Origin: Bradyrhizobium nanningense
Lineage (GTDB): Bacteria; Pseudomonadota; Alphaproteobacteria; Rhizobiales; Xanthobacteraceae
Assembly (NCBI RefSeq): GCF_004114535.1
Contig: NZ_LBJC01000077.1
Coordinates: 31,056-95,055, forward strand
Direction: 5' to 3'
DNA length: 64,000 nucleotides
Positions within the stretch are counted from its first letter, which is position 1. Every line of letters begins with the position of its first letter. The notes under the pieces were generated by a model. That model had not been told where the DNA came from and searched no databases. It saw only the letters and a program-made list of their open reading frames with translations. The position numbers and the translations under genes are program-made. Shown in pieces: positions 26,471 through 34,399 of the stretch.

Positions 26471-26831
26471 GGGGCGGAGATAGGAATTGCCGCCGAGATT
26501 GGGAGTCGGGAACAGCTGGCAAACGTCGGCCCTGACGACGTCCGGTCTCCGAGCCAGATATCACTGCGCTGCACGGCTGATCGCCGGCTTGTAACCCGAA
26601 AGGCGACCACGATCGCACAGCCCTATCTAGCCCAATAGACCAGGTTGCGGCTTACGCGAAAGCGGCTCCAGCGTCCATTTTGTGAGTGGCCCCCTCGAAC
26701 GTCGGTACGACGTAAACCTGCAAACGGTGGTCTGGTCTTGACAAGGAACGCTGCCCGACTAATTCTTCGAGTCGGGAATTGTTTCCCACCAGCAAACAAC
26801 AAGGAAGCAGACAATACCGTCAGGAGTGACG
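26471..26831 (+). other. Intergenic region without a recognisable gene
   Basis: Short overlapping frames occur on both strands but none has a good start or familiar sequence. A CAGGAG site at the end serves the next small gene. Confidence 0.4.
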
Positions 26832-27050
26832 ATGATGCTCGACGAAAAATTGGCACGTTTTCGCGCGCACCGAAACAATATCCATCGTTATCGTCGGTTG
26901 CTCAAAACAACGCTGTCGACCCTGGAACGTCAGTTCATTGAGAGACGTCTTGCTGAGGAAGAAGCCGCCCTCGAAGACGTTAGGGTGATGGCATTCCCAA
27001 TCGCGCTGACTTCTCCAGCCAAGCCGCATTCGGCTTCCACTGCATCTTGA
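26832..27050 (+). CDS. Small helical hypothetical protein
   Basis: About 72 residues. The N-terminus MMLDEKLARFRAHRNNIHRY is followed by RRLLKTTLSTLERQFIERRL and AEEEAAL, a helical hairpin pattern common in short rhizobial proteins. CAGGAG ends five bases before the ATG at 26832. The last 20 residues look unconserved. It is placed directly before the FixK-type box of the hsp20 gene. Function unknown. Confidence 0.6.
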   Translation: MMLDEKLARFRAHRNNIHRYRRLLKTTLSTLERQFIERRLAEEEAALEDVRVMAFPIALTSPAKPHSASTAS

Positions 27051-27054
27051 CCCT

Positions 27055-27068
27055 TTGACAAAGCTCAA
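27055..27068 (+). promoter_or_regulatory. FixK/FNR-type box upstream of hsp20
   Basis: TTGACAAAGCTCAA fits TTGA-N6-TCAA. Its centre is 74.5 bases upstream of the hsp20 start, compatible with activation from about -41 of a start site near 27103. Confidence 0.55.
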
Positions 27069-27135
27069 CATCCCGGAGGCAATTCTGATGAAGGAATTGC
27101 GCCTCCAGGAGCGTTTCAACCAGAGGAGACAGATC

Positions 27136-27657
27136 ATGGCAAACGAGACCAAGCTCCCCGTCACCAAGAAGACTACCGAACCGGCCTTCGCACCCGAAGC
27201 ATGGCGTCCGTTCGAGGCCCTGCGCAGGGAAGTTGACCGGCTGTTCGAGGATTTTGGCACCGAGGACTTCTGGCGTCGACCCTTCCGGTCGCTTGCGGCG
27301 TTTGAGAAGGCACAGAAGCTCGTAGCGCGCCCTGCGGTCGACGTCACCGAAAGCGACAAGGCTTTTGAAATCACCGCCGAATTGCCAGGGCTCGACGAGA
27401 AGAACATCGAGGTGAATGTCGCCAACGGCGGGCTGACCATCAAGGGCGAGAAGAAGGAAGAGAAGGAGGAGAAGCAGAAGGGCTATTACGTCTCCGAGCG
27501 CAGCTATGGGTCTTTCGAGCGTTATTTCAGCCTGCCGGACGGCGTCGACGCCGACAAGATCGAAGCGTCTTTCAAAAACGGCGTACTCAAGGTGACTCTG
27601 CCTAAGACCGCCGAAGCGCAGAAGCCCGCCAAGAAGATTGACGTCAAGGCGGCCTAA
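27136..27657 (+). CDS. Hsp20/alpha-crystallin small heat-shock protein
   Basis: A 173-residue small heat-shock protein. The N-terminal region includes AWRPFEALRREVDRLFEDF, typical of class A rhizobial Hsp20. The alpha-crystallin domain spans about residues 65-160 (ELPGLDEKNIEV, then GVLKVTLPK), with a lysine/glutamate-rich loop in the middle. It forms oligomers that hold unfolding proteins. ATG 27136 follows AGGAGAC; an in-frame ATG at 27088 is less well supported. A FixK/FNR-like box sits upstream, and a hairpin follows the stop. Confidence 0.92.
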   Translation: MANETKLPVTKKTTEPAFAPEAWRPFEALRREVDRLFEDFGTEDFWRRPFRSLAAFEKAQKLVARPAVDVTESDKAFEITAELPGLDEKNIEVNVANGGLTIKGEKKEEKEEKQKGYYVSERSYGSFERYFSLPDGVDADKIEASFKNGVLKVTLPKTAEAQKPAKKIDVKAA

Positions 27658-27669
27658 CGTCTGCCACTC

Positions 27670-27694
27670 GAGGCTGCCGGTTGATGGCAGCCTC
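27670..27694 (+). terminator. Hairpin after hsp20
   Basis: GAGGCTGCC (27670-27678) pairs perfectly with GGCAGCCTC (27686-27694) across a seven-base loop, 13 bases after the hsp20 stop. No T-run follows, so it may be a weak terminator or a 3'-end stabiliser. Confidence 0.6.
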
Positions 27695-27967
27695 ATCGTG
27701 GCGCAATCGCTTTCGTTCGGGTGATGAAATGTCTTGGACTTGGCTCCAAGCCATGTCCCCGATCGCATGAAGATAGTTCGTTGCACCGATCTTCTCTTCC
27801 GTTGTTGGCCCAACGCGGCCATGCTGGCGCATGTCTCAGCATCTGCTTCTCGGGGCCAAGCCGACATGGCTCTCGTGGCGAACAGGTCGGTGCCCGCCTG
27901 CGTAATGCGAACGAATGTGCCGGACTCGCGCAGCTCGATTGACCAATGAGGGAAGCTCCCGAGTGAG
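27695..27967 (+). other. Intergenic stretch with a possible coding relic
   Basis: On the minus strand a short piece (about 27830-27955) reads IELRESGTFVRITQAGTDLF, which looks like a fragment of a real protein, but no start or stop fits it. Nothing else is supported. Confidence 0.25.
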
Positions 27968-28165
27968 CTAGGCCAATTTCGACAGCGCCCGTCGTGCGAC
28001 CATGTATAGCTCGCCAAGGGTGGTTTTACCGGATCGCGCCGCATCGACCAGGGTTTCCGCGACGCACCTACGTGTCTGGTGGTCACCCCCGTTGGGCAGT
28101 TCACTGCAGATCTCTTCCAACACCAAATCCATGTTCGATTGGGTGCGTACGTCGAACTCGCTCAT
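27968..28165 (-). CDS. Conserved 65-residue hypothetical protein, copy 1
   Basis: MSEFDVRTQSNMDLVLEEIC begins a 65-residue protein that is 47/65 identical to the protein encoded at 47014-47211 on the same strand. Both have the invariant GGDH and the C-terminal YMVARRAL. Differences between the copies are mostly conservative, which supports real coding function. It is helical and mildly acidic, without a known domain. Function unknown. Confidence 0.7.
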   Translation of the reverse strand: MSEFDVRTQSNMDLVLEEICSELPNGGDHQTRRCVAETLVDAARSGKTTLGELYMVARRALSKLA

Positions 28166-28854
28166 GGTTGCACCGACGCTTGGGGATGGAGGTCAACAGC
28201 CTCTCACCCTTGCCGGGGCGCCACTTTGCGTTGGCGCAAACTGCTGGGGTCGCTGTGGTCGAGGGTGCCTATGCGGTCAACTGGTCTGGGACGATTAATG
28301 GCCGCCTAGTCGGCGGGGCCGCTGTCAGGTCTTCGGTTGCTTTGGGACAAGGCCAAGGCTGAATTGGTTACTTCTATCGCTGAATAGCTGTGGGACGCAC
28401 AAAGCCTGCCTCGGTTTTCTGTCTATGGAACCCGTAACATGCGGCCTCGTTAAAACTTCATGCCAAGGGAAATCGTCATAACGCTTTGGTCATTGGCAGC
28501 CGCTGGCATTCGTTTTGGCGGCTGTCGTATCTACCCATTAGCCGTCCTGATGCCGCCACTGCGTGCGGCTACATCGCGCAAACCATCTATTAGGCGAAGG
28601 CCGATAAATTCGACGAATGGACGAACAGCCCGTGACCGAGCCTTCCATCGCTGCTTGGCGGCGAAGCCTTCAGCGCCTCGCAGCCTGGATGACGCGCGAC
28701 AATCGCGTGCCGGAGCCGTCAAGACCTGTCGTCCCGACGCGAGAGGTCGCTCCGCCTCGGTCCAGCGCACCACCCCGAAAACCAATTCCACCTCGCCCTT
28801 GAGAGACGGCTTGGGCCGAAGAACTGATATCTTCGTTGTGCATTAACGACGAAG
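28166..28854 (+). other. Long intergenic stretch without a supported gene
   Basis: Frames are present, for example a 61-codon frame from 28617 with a proline-rich end, but they have no ribosome-binding site and no recognisable sequence. I treat the region as non-coding or decayed. Confidence 0.35.
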
Positions 28855-29017
28855 ATGAGCCAGACTGACGCCCAGAAATTCCGGCAGGAAGCTGAGACCT
28901 GTCGCCAGAAGGCAGCCGATGCCACCCGCGAGATCCGACCGGCAGGCATGGCTTCGCCTCGCTGCCGATTGGGTCAGGCTTGCCGAGCAAGCCGAGACGA
29001 GGCGGTCCCGATTTTGA
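28855..29017 (+). pseudogene. Frameshifted small gene of the QTDAQKFR family, copy 1
   Basis: It starts MSQTDAQKFRQEAETCRQKA, a type of short rhizobial protein. After about residue 27 one extra base near 28937 breaks the frame. The expected continuation RQAWLRLAADWVRLAEQAE and RRSRF is present in the next frame and stops at 29015-29017. Related copies are at 38250 and 47332, and each is damaged at a different place. Confidence 0.65.
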
Positions 29018-29239
29018 ACAGATTGGGCCATCTTTGATGCGAGGCCCAGCGAGGGCGGGCGCCGCCAAATCCTGCGATTCCGTAAAGGCCCTTAAGCAAC
29101 CGTCTCGAATTTCGAAAGCGCACCTCTCCGGATATGAAAAGCACAGGCATCCCGCGATGAATGTTCCCCTTCCAAGTGACACGTTTCTCGCGCTCACGAT
29201 CGCAGGCACGGTTCTCTTGGTCGGCTCCAATGCTGCCGC
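28982..29239 (+). repeat. Near-identical dispersed direct repeat, copy 1
   Basis: This block is almost identical to 47457-47727. The only large difference is a 13-base deletion here, after 29153, which removes the GGGAGGAG ribosome-binding site of the small membrane-protein ORF that starts at 29157. The similarity stops abruptly at 29239, exactly where a truncated PEBP gene begins on the other strand. The ORF then runs into foreign sequence and ends at 29303. Confidence 0.85.
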
Positions 29240-29396
29240 CGCCTGGCGCATCCGGGTCATCGCAGAGAAGGACGTAACTGCGCGTTCCCTGAGGCGCATC
29301 TGACCACTCAAGCGGAGGGGAGACATTGTCCCCGTCGCATGTGAACCGTCGCGGAATGGCTGATCCATCGGCGAAGGCTTTTGAGAGGAGTCTCAT
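29240..29396 (-). pseudogene. Truncated YbhB/YbcL (PEBP) family gene
   Basis: It begins MRLLSKAFADGSAIPRRFTC after an AGGAGG site and continues with PPLEWSDAPQGTRSY and DDPDAPGG, the ligand-binding D-P-D-A-P motif of the phosphatidylethanolamine-binding family. At 29239/29240 it is cut by the repeat block, leaving 53 of the usual 150-180 residues. The frame continues as nonsense to 28974. It lies 8 bases after the hydrolase stop and was probably the third gene of the DUF2267-hydrolase operon. Confidence 0.8.
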
Positions 29397-29404
29397 GTGT
29401 CCTC

Positions 29405-30061
29405 CTAACTGGCGGCGCGAACTGATCCCGGAGCTTGGAGATATCGCTCGAACCATCCACTAGCATGCTCGATGACCGCTTCCATGGCGCCGGGCTCGGG
29501 AAACAGGTGCGTCGCGCCAGGAACGATTGCGAGCGCCCTGGGACAACGAAGACGGGCGAGCGCCTCTTCGTTGAGCTCGATAACGCCGAGATCGGAGCCT
29601 CCTACGATCAACAGGGTTGGCGCCCGGACAAGCGGCAGGGCCTCGCCGGCCAAATCCGGACGTCCGCCGCGCGAGACCACTGCCGCAACGCGATCGGGGA
29701 GACGTGCGGCCGCAGTGAGGGCGGCCGCTGCCCCGGTGCTGGCCCCGAACAATCCGACGGGAAGGTTGGCGATCGCCCGCGTCTGGCCCTCAAGCCAGTC
29801 GACTGCCGCGAGCAGTCGTTCGGCCAGCAAGCCGACATCGAACACATTGGAGCGATCCTGCTCCTCCTGTGGCGTGAGAAGGTCGAGCAGCAGCGTCGCG
29901 AAGCCGCGTTCGTTCAGTGCTTCTGCAACTGCGGTATTCCGCGGGCTGAAGCGGCTCGAGCCGCTGCCATGCGCAAAGGCGATCAGGCCGCGCGCATTGC
30001 CCGGAACAGACAGGCCTCCTGGCAGGCCAAGCGGTGGAACGCAAACATCATGCGACTGCAT
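29405..30061 (-). CDS. Alpha/beta hydrolase of the dienelactone hydrolase type
   Basis: A 218-residue serine-hydrolase-fold protein. The nucleophile elbow is GLFGASTGAA with the catalytic serine. An acidic residue appears in the LLIVGGSDLGVIEL segment, and the catalytic histidine is in VPGATHLFPEPG. The N-terminal HGSGSSRFSPRN shows the HGSG motif. In many alphaproteobacteria this module is fused to or neighbours a phosphoribosyltransferase, and one is found here at 33597. Substrate unknown. It is co-oriented with the DUF2267 gene, 15 bases downstream of it. Confidence 0.85.
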   Translation of the reverse strand: MQSHDVCVPPLGLPGGLSVPGNARGLIAFAHGSGSSRFSPRNTAVAEALNERGFATLLLDLLTPQEEQDRSNVFDVGLLAERLLAAVDWLEGQTRAIANLPVGLFGASTGAAAALTAAARLPDRVAAVVSRGGRPDLAGEALPLVRAPTLLIVGGSDLGVIELNEEALARLRCPRALAIVPGATHLFPEPGAMEAVIEHASGWFERYLQAPGSVRAAS

Positions 30062-30076
30062 GGCTTGGTCCTCCGG

Positions 30077-30505
30077 TCAGCCCTGCAGATTTCGCAGCGA
30101 GAGTGGCAGGTGGGCCATGAGCTTTTCGAATTCGCCCTGATCCAGCCGTTCCCACAGGACCTCGTAAACGCCGCGAGCCGCCGCAAGCGGGTTTATCGGA
30201 AACTGCGGGGGAAGCTCCCTGACGATATGTTCGGCAAACTCCTCGACGTGACGTTCCTTGGTGGGAGTTCCCGCCATGTGCCAGCCTTCATAGTAGATGC
30301 CGCGCACCATGATCGGTAGCTGTGCACCGAGCTTGACGGCGACCTCAGGCGGCAGCCGGTCGCGCAGCGCATGCAGGACGGCTCGCAATGCACTGTAGGC
30401 GTGATGACGGTTCTCCAAGGCAAGCTGCTCATCGATTGCCTTGAGCCAAACATTCGTTTCCTGGACCGTATGGTCCAAAGCGGTCACACCTGTGGACGTG
30501 CTCAT
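30077..30505 (-). CDS. DUF2267 domain protein
   Basis: About 142 residues covering a single DUF2267 domain, with AIDEQLALENRHHAYSALRA, LRDRLPPEVAVKLGAQLP and RGIYYEGW as landmarks. The domain is common in stress-related and low-oxygen gene sets of proteobacteria and actinobacteria; its function is not known. I chose the start at 30505, which follows GGGAG by seven bases, rather than 30523. A FixK-type box lies 65 bases upstream. Confidence 0.88.
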   Translation of the reverse strand: MSTSTGVTALDHTVQETNVWLKAIDEQLALENRHHAYSALRAVLHALRDRLPPEVAVKLGAQLPIMVRGIYYEGWHMAGTPTKERHVEEFAEHIVRELPPQFPINPLAAARGVYEVLWERLDQGEFEKLMAHLPLSLRNLQG

Positions 30506-30563
30506 GCTGTTGCTCCCGGTCATAGAAGGTCAGCAATTAGTTGCCGCCCTGCGCCAGGTCGCT

Positions 30564-30577
30564 TTGACGTGCCGCAA
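30564..30577 (-). promoter_or_regulatory. FixK2-type box upstream of the DUF2267 operon
   Basis: TTGACGTGCCGCAA fits TTGA-N6-GCAA, the form common for FixK2 of Bradyrhizobium. Its centre is 65 bases upstream of the start at 30505. Confidence 0.5.
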
Positions 30578-30607
30578 AGTTTTGTGTGAGCGGGAGCAAA
30601 AAGGAAA

Positions 30608-30636
30608 GCCGCCGGAGTTGGGGGCGCCCCGGCGGC
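30608..30636 (+). other. GC-rich hairpin between divergent genes
   Basis: GCCGCCGG (30608-30615) pairs with CCGGCGGC (30629-30636). It lies between the two FixK-type boxes of the divergent DUF2267 and HPF promoters. Role not evident. Confidence 0.35.
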
Positions 30637-30707
30637 GGAGGCTGCGTGGTGTGGGTTTTGGGGGGATCCACGCACTAAAAAAATTACAGAACCGACGTTG
30701 GGTCTTG

Positions 30708-30721
30708 TTGATGGAGATCAA
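30708..30721 (+). promoter_or_regulatory. Perfect FNR/FixK box upstream of the HPF gene
   Basis: TTGATGGAGATCAA is a perfect TTGAT-N4-ATCAA palindrome. Its centre is 72.5 bases before the HPF start, almost the same spacing as at hsp20. Confidence 0.7.
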
Positions 30722-30786
30722 GTCCGATCTGCAATGTATCAAGCAGCATTGTTTCGATTAGCGCGCCTTATCTGAGGAGGAAGATC

Positions 30787-31353
30787 ATGCAAACTCCTGC
30801 TCGAATCGAATTCGAAAACTTGGCCCCGACCTCGGAACTGCAAGCTGCGATCGACCAGCACATCTCCGATCTGGAAAAGCGCTACGGTCGAGCGACAGCA
30901 GGGCGCGTCATCGTGCGAGGCCCCCGTGATTGCCACAAGACGGGCGGTCAATATCAGGTGAGCATCCGGCTTGCCCTTCCCGAAGGGCGCGAGGTCGATG
31001 TCGGACGGACGCCCAAGGAAGACGAACGGTACGCGGATCTGACCTTTGCTGTGGATGATGCATTCAAGCGCGCGCGACGGCAGTTGCAGGACCAAGCGCG
31101 CCTCATGAACGGCCAAACCAAGGTTCATGAAGAGCAACCGGTTGGGACCGTGCTCCGGATTGATCCAAGCGGTGAGTTCGGCTTTCTCGCGGCTGCTGAT
31201 GGACACGAGATCTATTTCAATTGCCACAGTGTTCTGGAGAACCGCGCGAACATCGCCGTGGGCGCGCATGTCAGCTATCATGAGGAAATGGGCGAGAAGG
31301 GACCGCAGGCGAGCACGGTCAGGGTTCTCAGCGGACACGGCATGCGCGCATAG
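30787..31353 (+). CDS. Ribosome hibernation factor (HPF/RaiA) with cold-shock domain
   Basis: A 188-residue fusion. Residues 1 to about 110 form an HPF/RaiA-type domain (LQAAIDQHISDLEKRYGR, then YQVSIRLALPEG and AVDDAFKRARRQL). Residues 118-185 form a cold-shock/S1-like domain (GTVLRIDPSGEFGFLAAADG with the aromatic RNA-binding pair, then IYFNCHSVL). HPF binds the 30S decoding centre and silences ribosomes in starvation or hypoxia; the cold-shock domain probably adds RNA binding. An AGGAGG lies just before the ATG. The perfect FNR box upstream predicts induction at low oxygen. The PRPP synthetase gene follows by 82 bases. Confidence 0.9.
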   Translation: MQTPARIEFENLAPTSELQAAIDQHISDLEKRYGRATAGRVIVRGPRDCHKTGGQYQVSIRLALPEGREVDVGRTPKEDERYADLTFAVDDAFKRARRQLQDQARLMNGQTKVHEEQPVGTVLRIDPSGEFGFLAAADGHEIYFNCHSVLENRANIAVGAHVSYHEEMGEKGPQASTVRVLSGHGMRA

Positions 31354-31435
31354 GTGGCTTCAGATGGCGAATTGGTAGTGCGCGACCATGGATAGTAGCT
31401 GGATGCCTCGCGACGCCTTGACGAGGAGTGATCGA

Positions 31436-32413
31436 ATGCGCTTGTTCGCTCTGCATGGAAGTTCTGAGTTGGGCGAGCAAATCGCTACCTCGTTGGGCTG
31501 CAGGCTTGCAGCTCATGAGGAGCGCAGTTTCGAAGACGGCGAACATAAGGTACGGCCGCTCGATACGGTTGCCGGTCACGACGTCTACGTCGTTCACAGC
31601 CTTCACGGAGGTCCCGTCGAGAGTCCGAATGACAAGCTTTGCCGTCTGCTCTTCTTCATCGGTGCGCTGAAGGACGCAGGGGCCACGAGCGTGACCGCGG
31701 TCACGCCCTATCTCTGCTACGCAAGAAAGGATCGTCGAACAAAAGAGAACGATCCTGTGACCATACGCTACCTGGCCTCTCTCTTCGAGGCGATCGGTGC
31801 AAGCAGAATCGTCACACTCGACGTGCATAACGAGGCTGCCTTCGAGAACGCGTTTCGCTGTCCCTCCATTGCACTTACGACGGCGCCGTTGCTGATCGGA
31901 AAGATCAAATCGATGGCGGGCGACAGGCCGATCAGCATCGTCTCGCCCGATCTGGGTGGTGGCAAGCGAGCCGATCTGTTGCGCGAAGCACTCGAGAAAG
32001 CGCTACAGAAACCGGTTGGAATGGCGTTCGTCGAGAAGCATCGCAGCTCTGGCCGTGTGTCGGGTGACCTTTTTGCCGGCGAGGTGTCTGATGCGTTTTG
32101 CGTGGTTGTTGACGATCTGATCAGCAGCGGTGGAACTCTCGTCCGTGCGGCGAAGGCGGCGCGGGCTCATGGAGCGAGAAACGTCATCGCTTGCGTGGCC
32201 CATGGCCTGTTCATGCCGGGGGCTGAAACAGCGCTTGCGGATGCGTCGATCGACCGCATCATCGCCACGGACACTGTTCCGTCGTTCCGGCTGCCTCCGG
32301 GGCCGGTGCTTGCAAAGCTTGACGTGATTTCGGCCGCGCCGCTGCTGGCCGAGGCCATCCGGCGGCTGCATCACAACGAGTCCCTGGCCGATCTGTTGAT
32401 GTATCAGGCCTGA
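31436..32413 (+). CDS. Ribose-phosphate pyrophosphokinase (PRPP synthetase)
   Basis: A 325-residue enzyme making PRPP from ribose 5-phosphate and ATP. The PRPP-binding loop VVVDDLISSGGTLVRAA and the flexible loop region YARKDRRTKEND are visible, as is LDVHNEA near the metal site. It is divergent from housekeeping Prs, so it is likely a second, condition-specific enzyme. I chose ATG 31436 (after GAGGAG) rather than 31388. Its 3' end overlaps the convergent COG2187 gene by 10 bases. It is probably co-transcribed with the HPF gene. Confidence 0.88.
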   Translation: MRLFALHGSSELGEQIATSLGCRLAAHEERSFEDGEHKVRPLDTVAGHDVYVVHSLHGGPVESPNDKLCRLLFFIGALKDAGATSVTAVTPYLCYARKDRRTKENDPVTIRYLASLFEAIGASRIVTLDVHNEAAFENAFRCPSIALTTAPLLIGKIKSMAGDRPISIVSPDLGGGKRADLLREALEKALQKPVGMAFVEKHRSSGRVSGDLFAGEVSDAFCVVVDDLISSGGTLVRAAKAARAHGARNVIACVAHGLFMPGAETALADASIDRIIATDTVPSFRLPPGPVLAKLDVISAAPLLAEAIRRLHHNESLADLLMYQA

Positions 32414-33495
32414 CGCGTCCTGCTCGATTCACGGGCGAGGAGCTGTTCGAGCCGCTTGGCGTCGGCTTCGGCAAGGGCGAGGTAGGCATGCGCGAGACGC
32501 GGCCACTTTTCCGGTGTACGCGGATGCGGATCAATCAGATGCGCAATTGAAAGGCGGGCGCGCAGCATCGCCCGGCCGATTCGATAGAACAAGAAGACGC
32601 CGCTTGCCGGGTCATCGTGCAGCTTTCGCGCAAGGCGTTGCCGAACCGCATCGCCGAACCAGCGAGCGCCGAGCCTCTCGCATTCCAGGTGCAGAAACGC
32701 GATCTCGTCCAAGGCGTCGTTCGCCCGCAAGCGGGAGTTGAACTCGAGACAATCGATGATTGGGAATGGAGGGCTGAGCCAGATATGCTCAGGTCTCAGG
32801 TCGCCGTGGCCATCGACGATCAGCCTTCGGGAGGCCCGGTCAGCCAGCAGTCGAGCACCATGTTTGAGAAACCGTAGCTGAACGGACGCGATACGTAAAA
32901 TCTTGCCACGCGGTAGGTCGAAACGAGCATTTAGCAGCATTTGCCAATCGAGGACGGCAGCTTCGGACAGCGAAGCCAGATAGGTCTGTGGCGCGACCAA
33001 GACGCGCGCGGCATGCGCGTAGAAGCCTGCGAAAATCGCTGCGAGCCGCTCGGCGTCGGCAGAGCGAGCAGTGCCTTTGCGCAGCTTGGCCTCGAGCGTT
33101 TCGTCCTCATTGAGCCTGCGCATCACAACGAGCCAGTCAGCGACCAGCCCGGAGCCGCCGATCGCATACCCTGAGGCGCTTTCTGTCAGCGGCACGAAAC
33201 CCAGATAGACGTCGGGCGCGAGCCGCCGGTTGAGGGTGGCTTCAGCCTGGCACGCCGCCTTGCGTCGAGCCAACGTCGAAAAGTCGAGATAGGGAAAACG
33301 GACCGGCTTCTTGAGCTTGTGGACTCGCGCGCCGTTTATGAAGACCCAGGACATGTGGGTCTCCCGTGCCTGAAGGCGATCAGGGACGGGGCTGTAGCTC
33401 TCGGGTCGGCCTAGGAAGGCGACCTTGCGGGCAAGGACAGAAATGCTGACGTTCTCGGCATCCCCAGTCGAGAGTTCGTTCTGGCCATCCAACAT
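32404..33495 (-). CDS. COG2187 aminoglycoside-phosphotransferase-like kinase
   Basis: A 363-residue protein of the COG2187 family. Features are HMSWVFINGARVHKLKKPVR near residue 48, where the ATP-site lysine lies, the Brenner-like catalytic motif HGDLRPEHIW, and the metal motif IIDCLEFNSRLR. Many relatives are fused to a P-loop AAA_33 domain that is absent here. Substrate unknown. The gene is divergent from the phosphoribosyltransferase gene, and one FixK-type box lies between the two starts. Confidence 0.85.
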   Translation of the reverse strand: MLDGQNELSTGDAENVSISVLARKVAFLGRPESYSPVPDRLQARETHMSWVFINGARVHKLKKPVRFPYLDFSTLARRKAACQAEATLNRRLAPDVYLGFVPLTESASGYAIGGSGLVADWLVVMRRLNEDETLEAKLRKGTARSADAERLAAIFAGFYAHAARVLVAPQTYLASLSEAAVLDWQMLLNARFDLPRGKILRIASVQLRFLKHGARLLADRASRRLIVDGHGDLRPEHIWLSPPFPIIDCLEFNSRLRANDALDEIAFLHLECERLGARWFGDAVRQRLARKLHDDPASGVFLFYRIGRAMLRARLSIAHLIDPHPRTPEKWPRLAHAYLALAEADAKRLEQLLARESSRTRQA

Positions 33496-33528
33496 GCCGA
33501 TCTATTGCCAAACGGAGGGCAAGACGGT

Positions 33529-33542
33529 TTGACACCGATCAA
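33529..33542 (+). promoter_or_regulatory. FixK/FNR-type box between divergent kinase and phosphoribosyltransferase genes
   Basis: TTGACACCGATCAA fits TTGA-N6-TCAA. The centre is 61.5 bases from the phosphoribosyltransferase start (33597) and 40 bases from the kinase start (33495), so it could serve both. Confidence 0.55.
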
Positions 33543-33596
33543 CGATTAGGAGCGTCGGAGCTATAGTCTGGCTAAAATTCAAGCGGATTCGTCCAC

Positions 33597-34286
33597 ATGC
33601 TCTTTCAAGACAGAGAAGATGCCGGCCGTCAGCTGGCCAGAGCCTTGATGACGTACAAGAGCCGCCATCCGGTGATCTTGGCGCTGCCTCGCGGCGGCGT
33701 CCCCGTGGCAGCGGAAGTGGCCGAACGGTTGGATGCGCCCCTCGACCTGATTCTGGTGCGCAAGATCGGCGCACCCATGCAGCCGGAACTGGCCATGGGG
33801 GCGGTGGTGGACGGGGAGCAGCCCGTCATCGTCCGCAACCAAGATGTCATCGAATTGGCGGGCGTAAGCGAGCGGACATTCGACGCGGTCTGCAAGGAAG
33901 AACTCGACGAGATCGAGCGGCGACGCGCCCGCTATCTTGGCGACCGCGCCCGATCTGACGTCAAAGGGCAAGTGGCAATCATCGTTGACGATGGCATTGC
34001 GACAGGCGCGACAACGCTCGCAGCGATCCGGGCGCTACGAAAGCGAGACCCAAAGGAACTGGTTCTGGCCGTACCCGTCGCGCCACTCGAGACGTTGCAG
34101 CGGCTGCATGCGGAAGTCGATGCGATCGTTTGCTTGGATACGCCGCCCGACTTTGGCGCGATTGGCTATTACTATCGTGATTTCCGTCAGGTTGGCGATG
34201 AAGAGGTCATCGCTCTCTTGAAGCGATTCCCGGCTAAAAGGACAACGACACCGGCCTCCGGATTTCCAGCGTCGGGTTGGACATGA
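33597..34286 (+). CDS. Phosphoribosyltransferase family protein
   Basis: A 229-residue type I phosphoribosyltransferase. The PRPP loop is AIIVDDGIATGATT. The N-terminal ALPRGGVPVAAEVAERLDAPLD and DLILVRKIGAP are characteristic of the stand-alone family found near hypoxia genes. The final roughly 15 residues look unconserved. It may recycle a base using PRPP from the synthetase at 31436; the base is unknown. Confidence 0.88.
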   Translation: MLFQDREDAGRQLARALMTYKSRHPVILALPRGGVPVAAEVAERLDAPLDLILVRKIGAPMQPELAMGAVVDGEQPVIVRNQDVIELAGVSERTFDAVCKEELDEIERRRARYLGDRARSDVKGQVAIIVDDGIATGATTLAAIRALRKRDPKELVLAVPVAPLETLQRLHAEVDAIVCLDTPPDFGAIGYYYRDFRQVGDEEVIALLKRFPAKRTTTPASGFPASGWT

Positions 34287-34338
34287 CTGCGGCAGCCGCC
34301 GCCCCGAGAATGCAAGCGGGCCGTCACGACCATTCCTC

Positions 34339-34352
34339 CTGATCTGCATCAA
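34339..34352 (+). promoter_or_regulatory. FNR-like box upstream of polX
   Basis: CTGATCTGCATCAA matches TTGAT-N4-ATCAA at nine of ten half-site positions. The centre is 54.5 bases before the polX start. Confidence 0.4.
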
Positions 34353-34399
34353 AGCGATCGCCCGGTGCACGCCTAGCTTGCCAAGGCAGGGAGGCACCC

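Noticed and set aside
28617..28802. 61-codon plus-strand ORF with a proline-rich end
   Set aside because: No ribosome-binding site, no familiar sequence, and it overlaps a longer equally unsupported frame.
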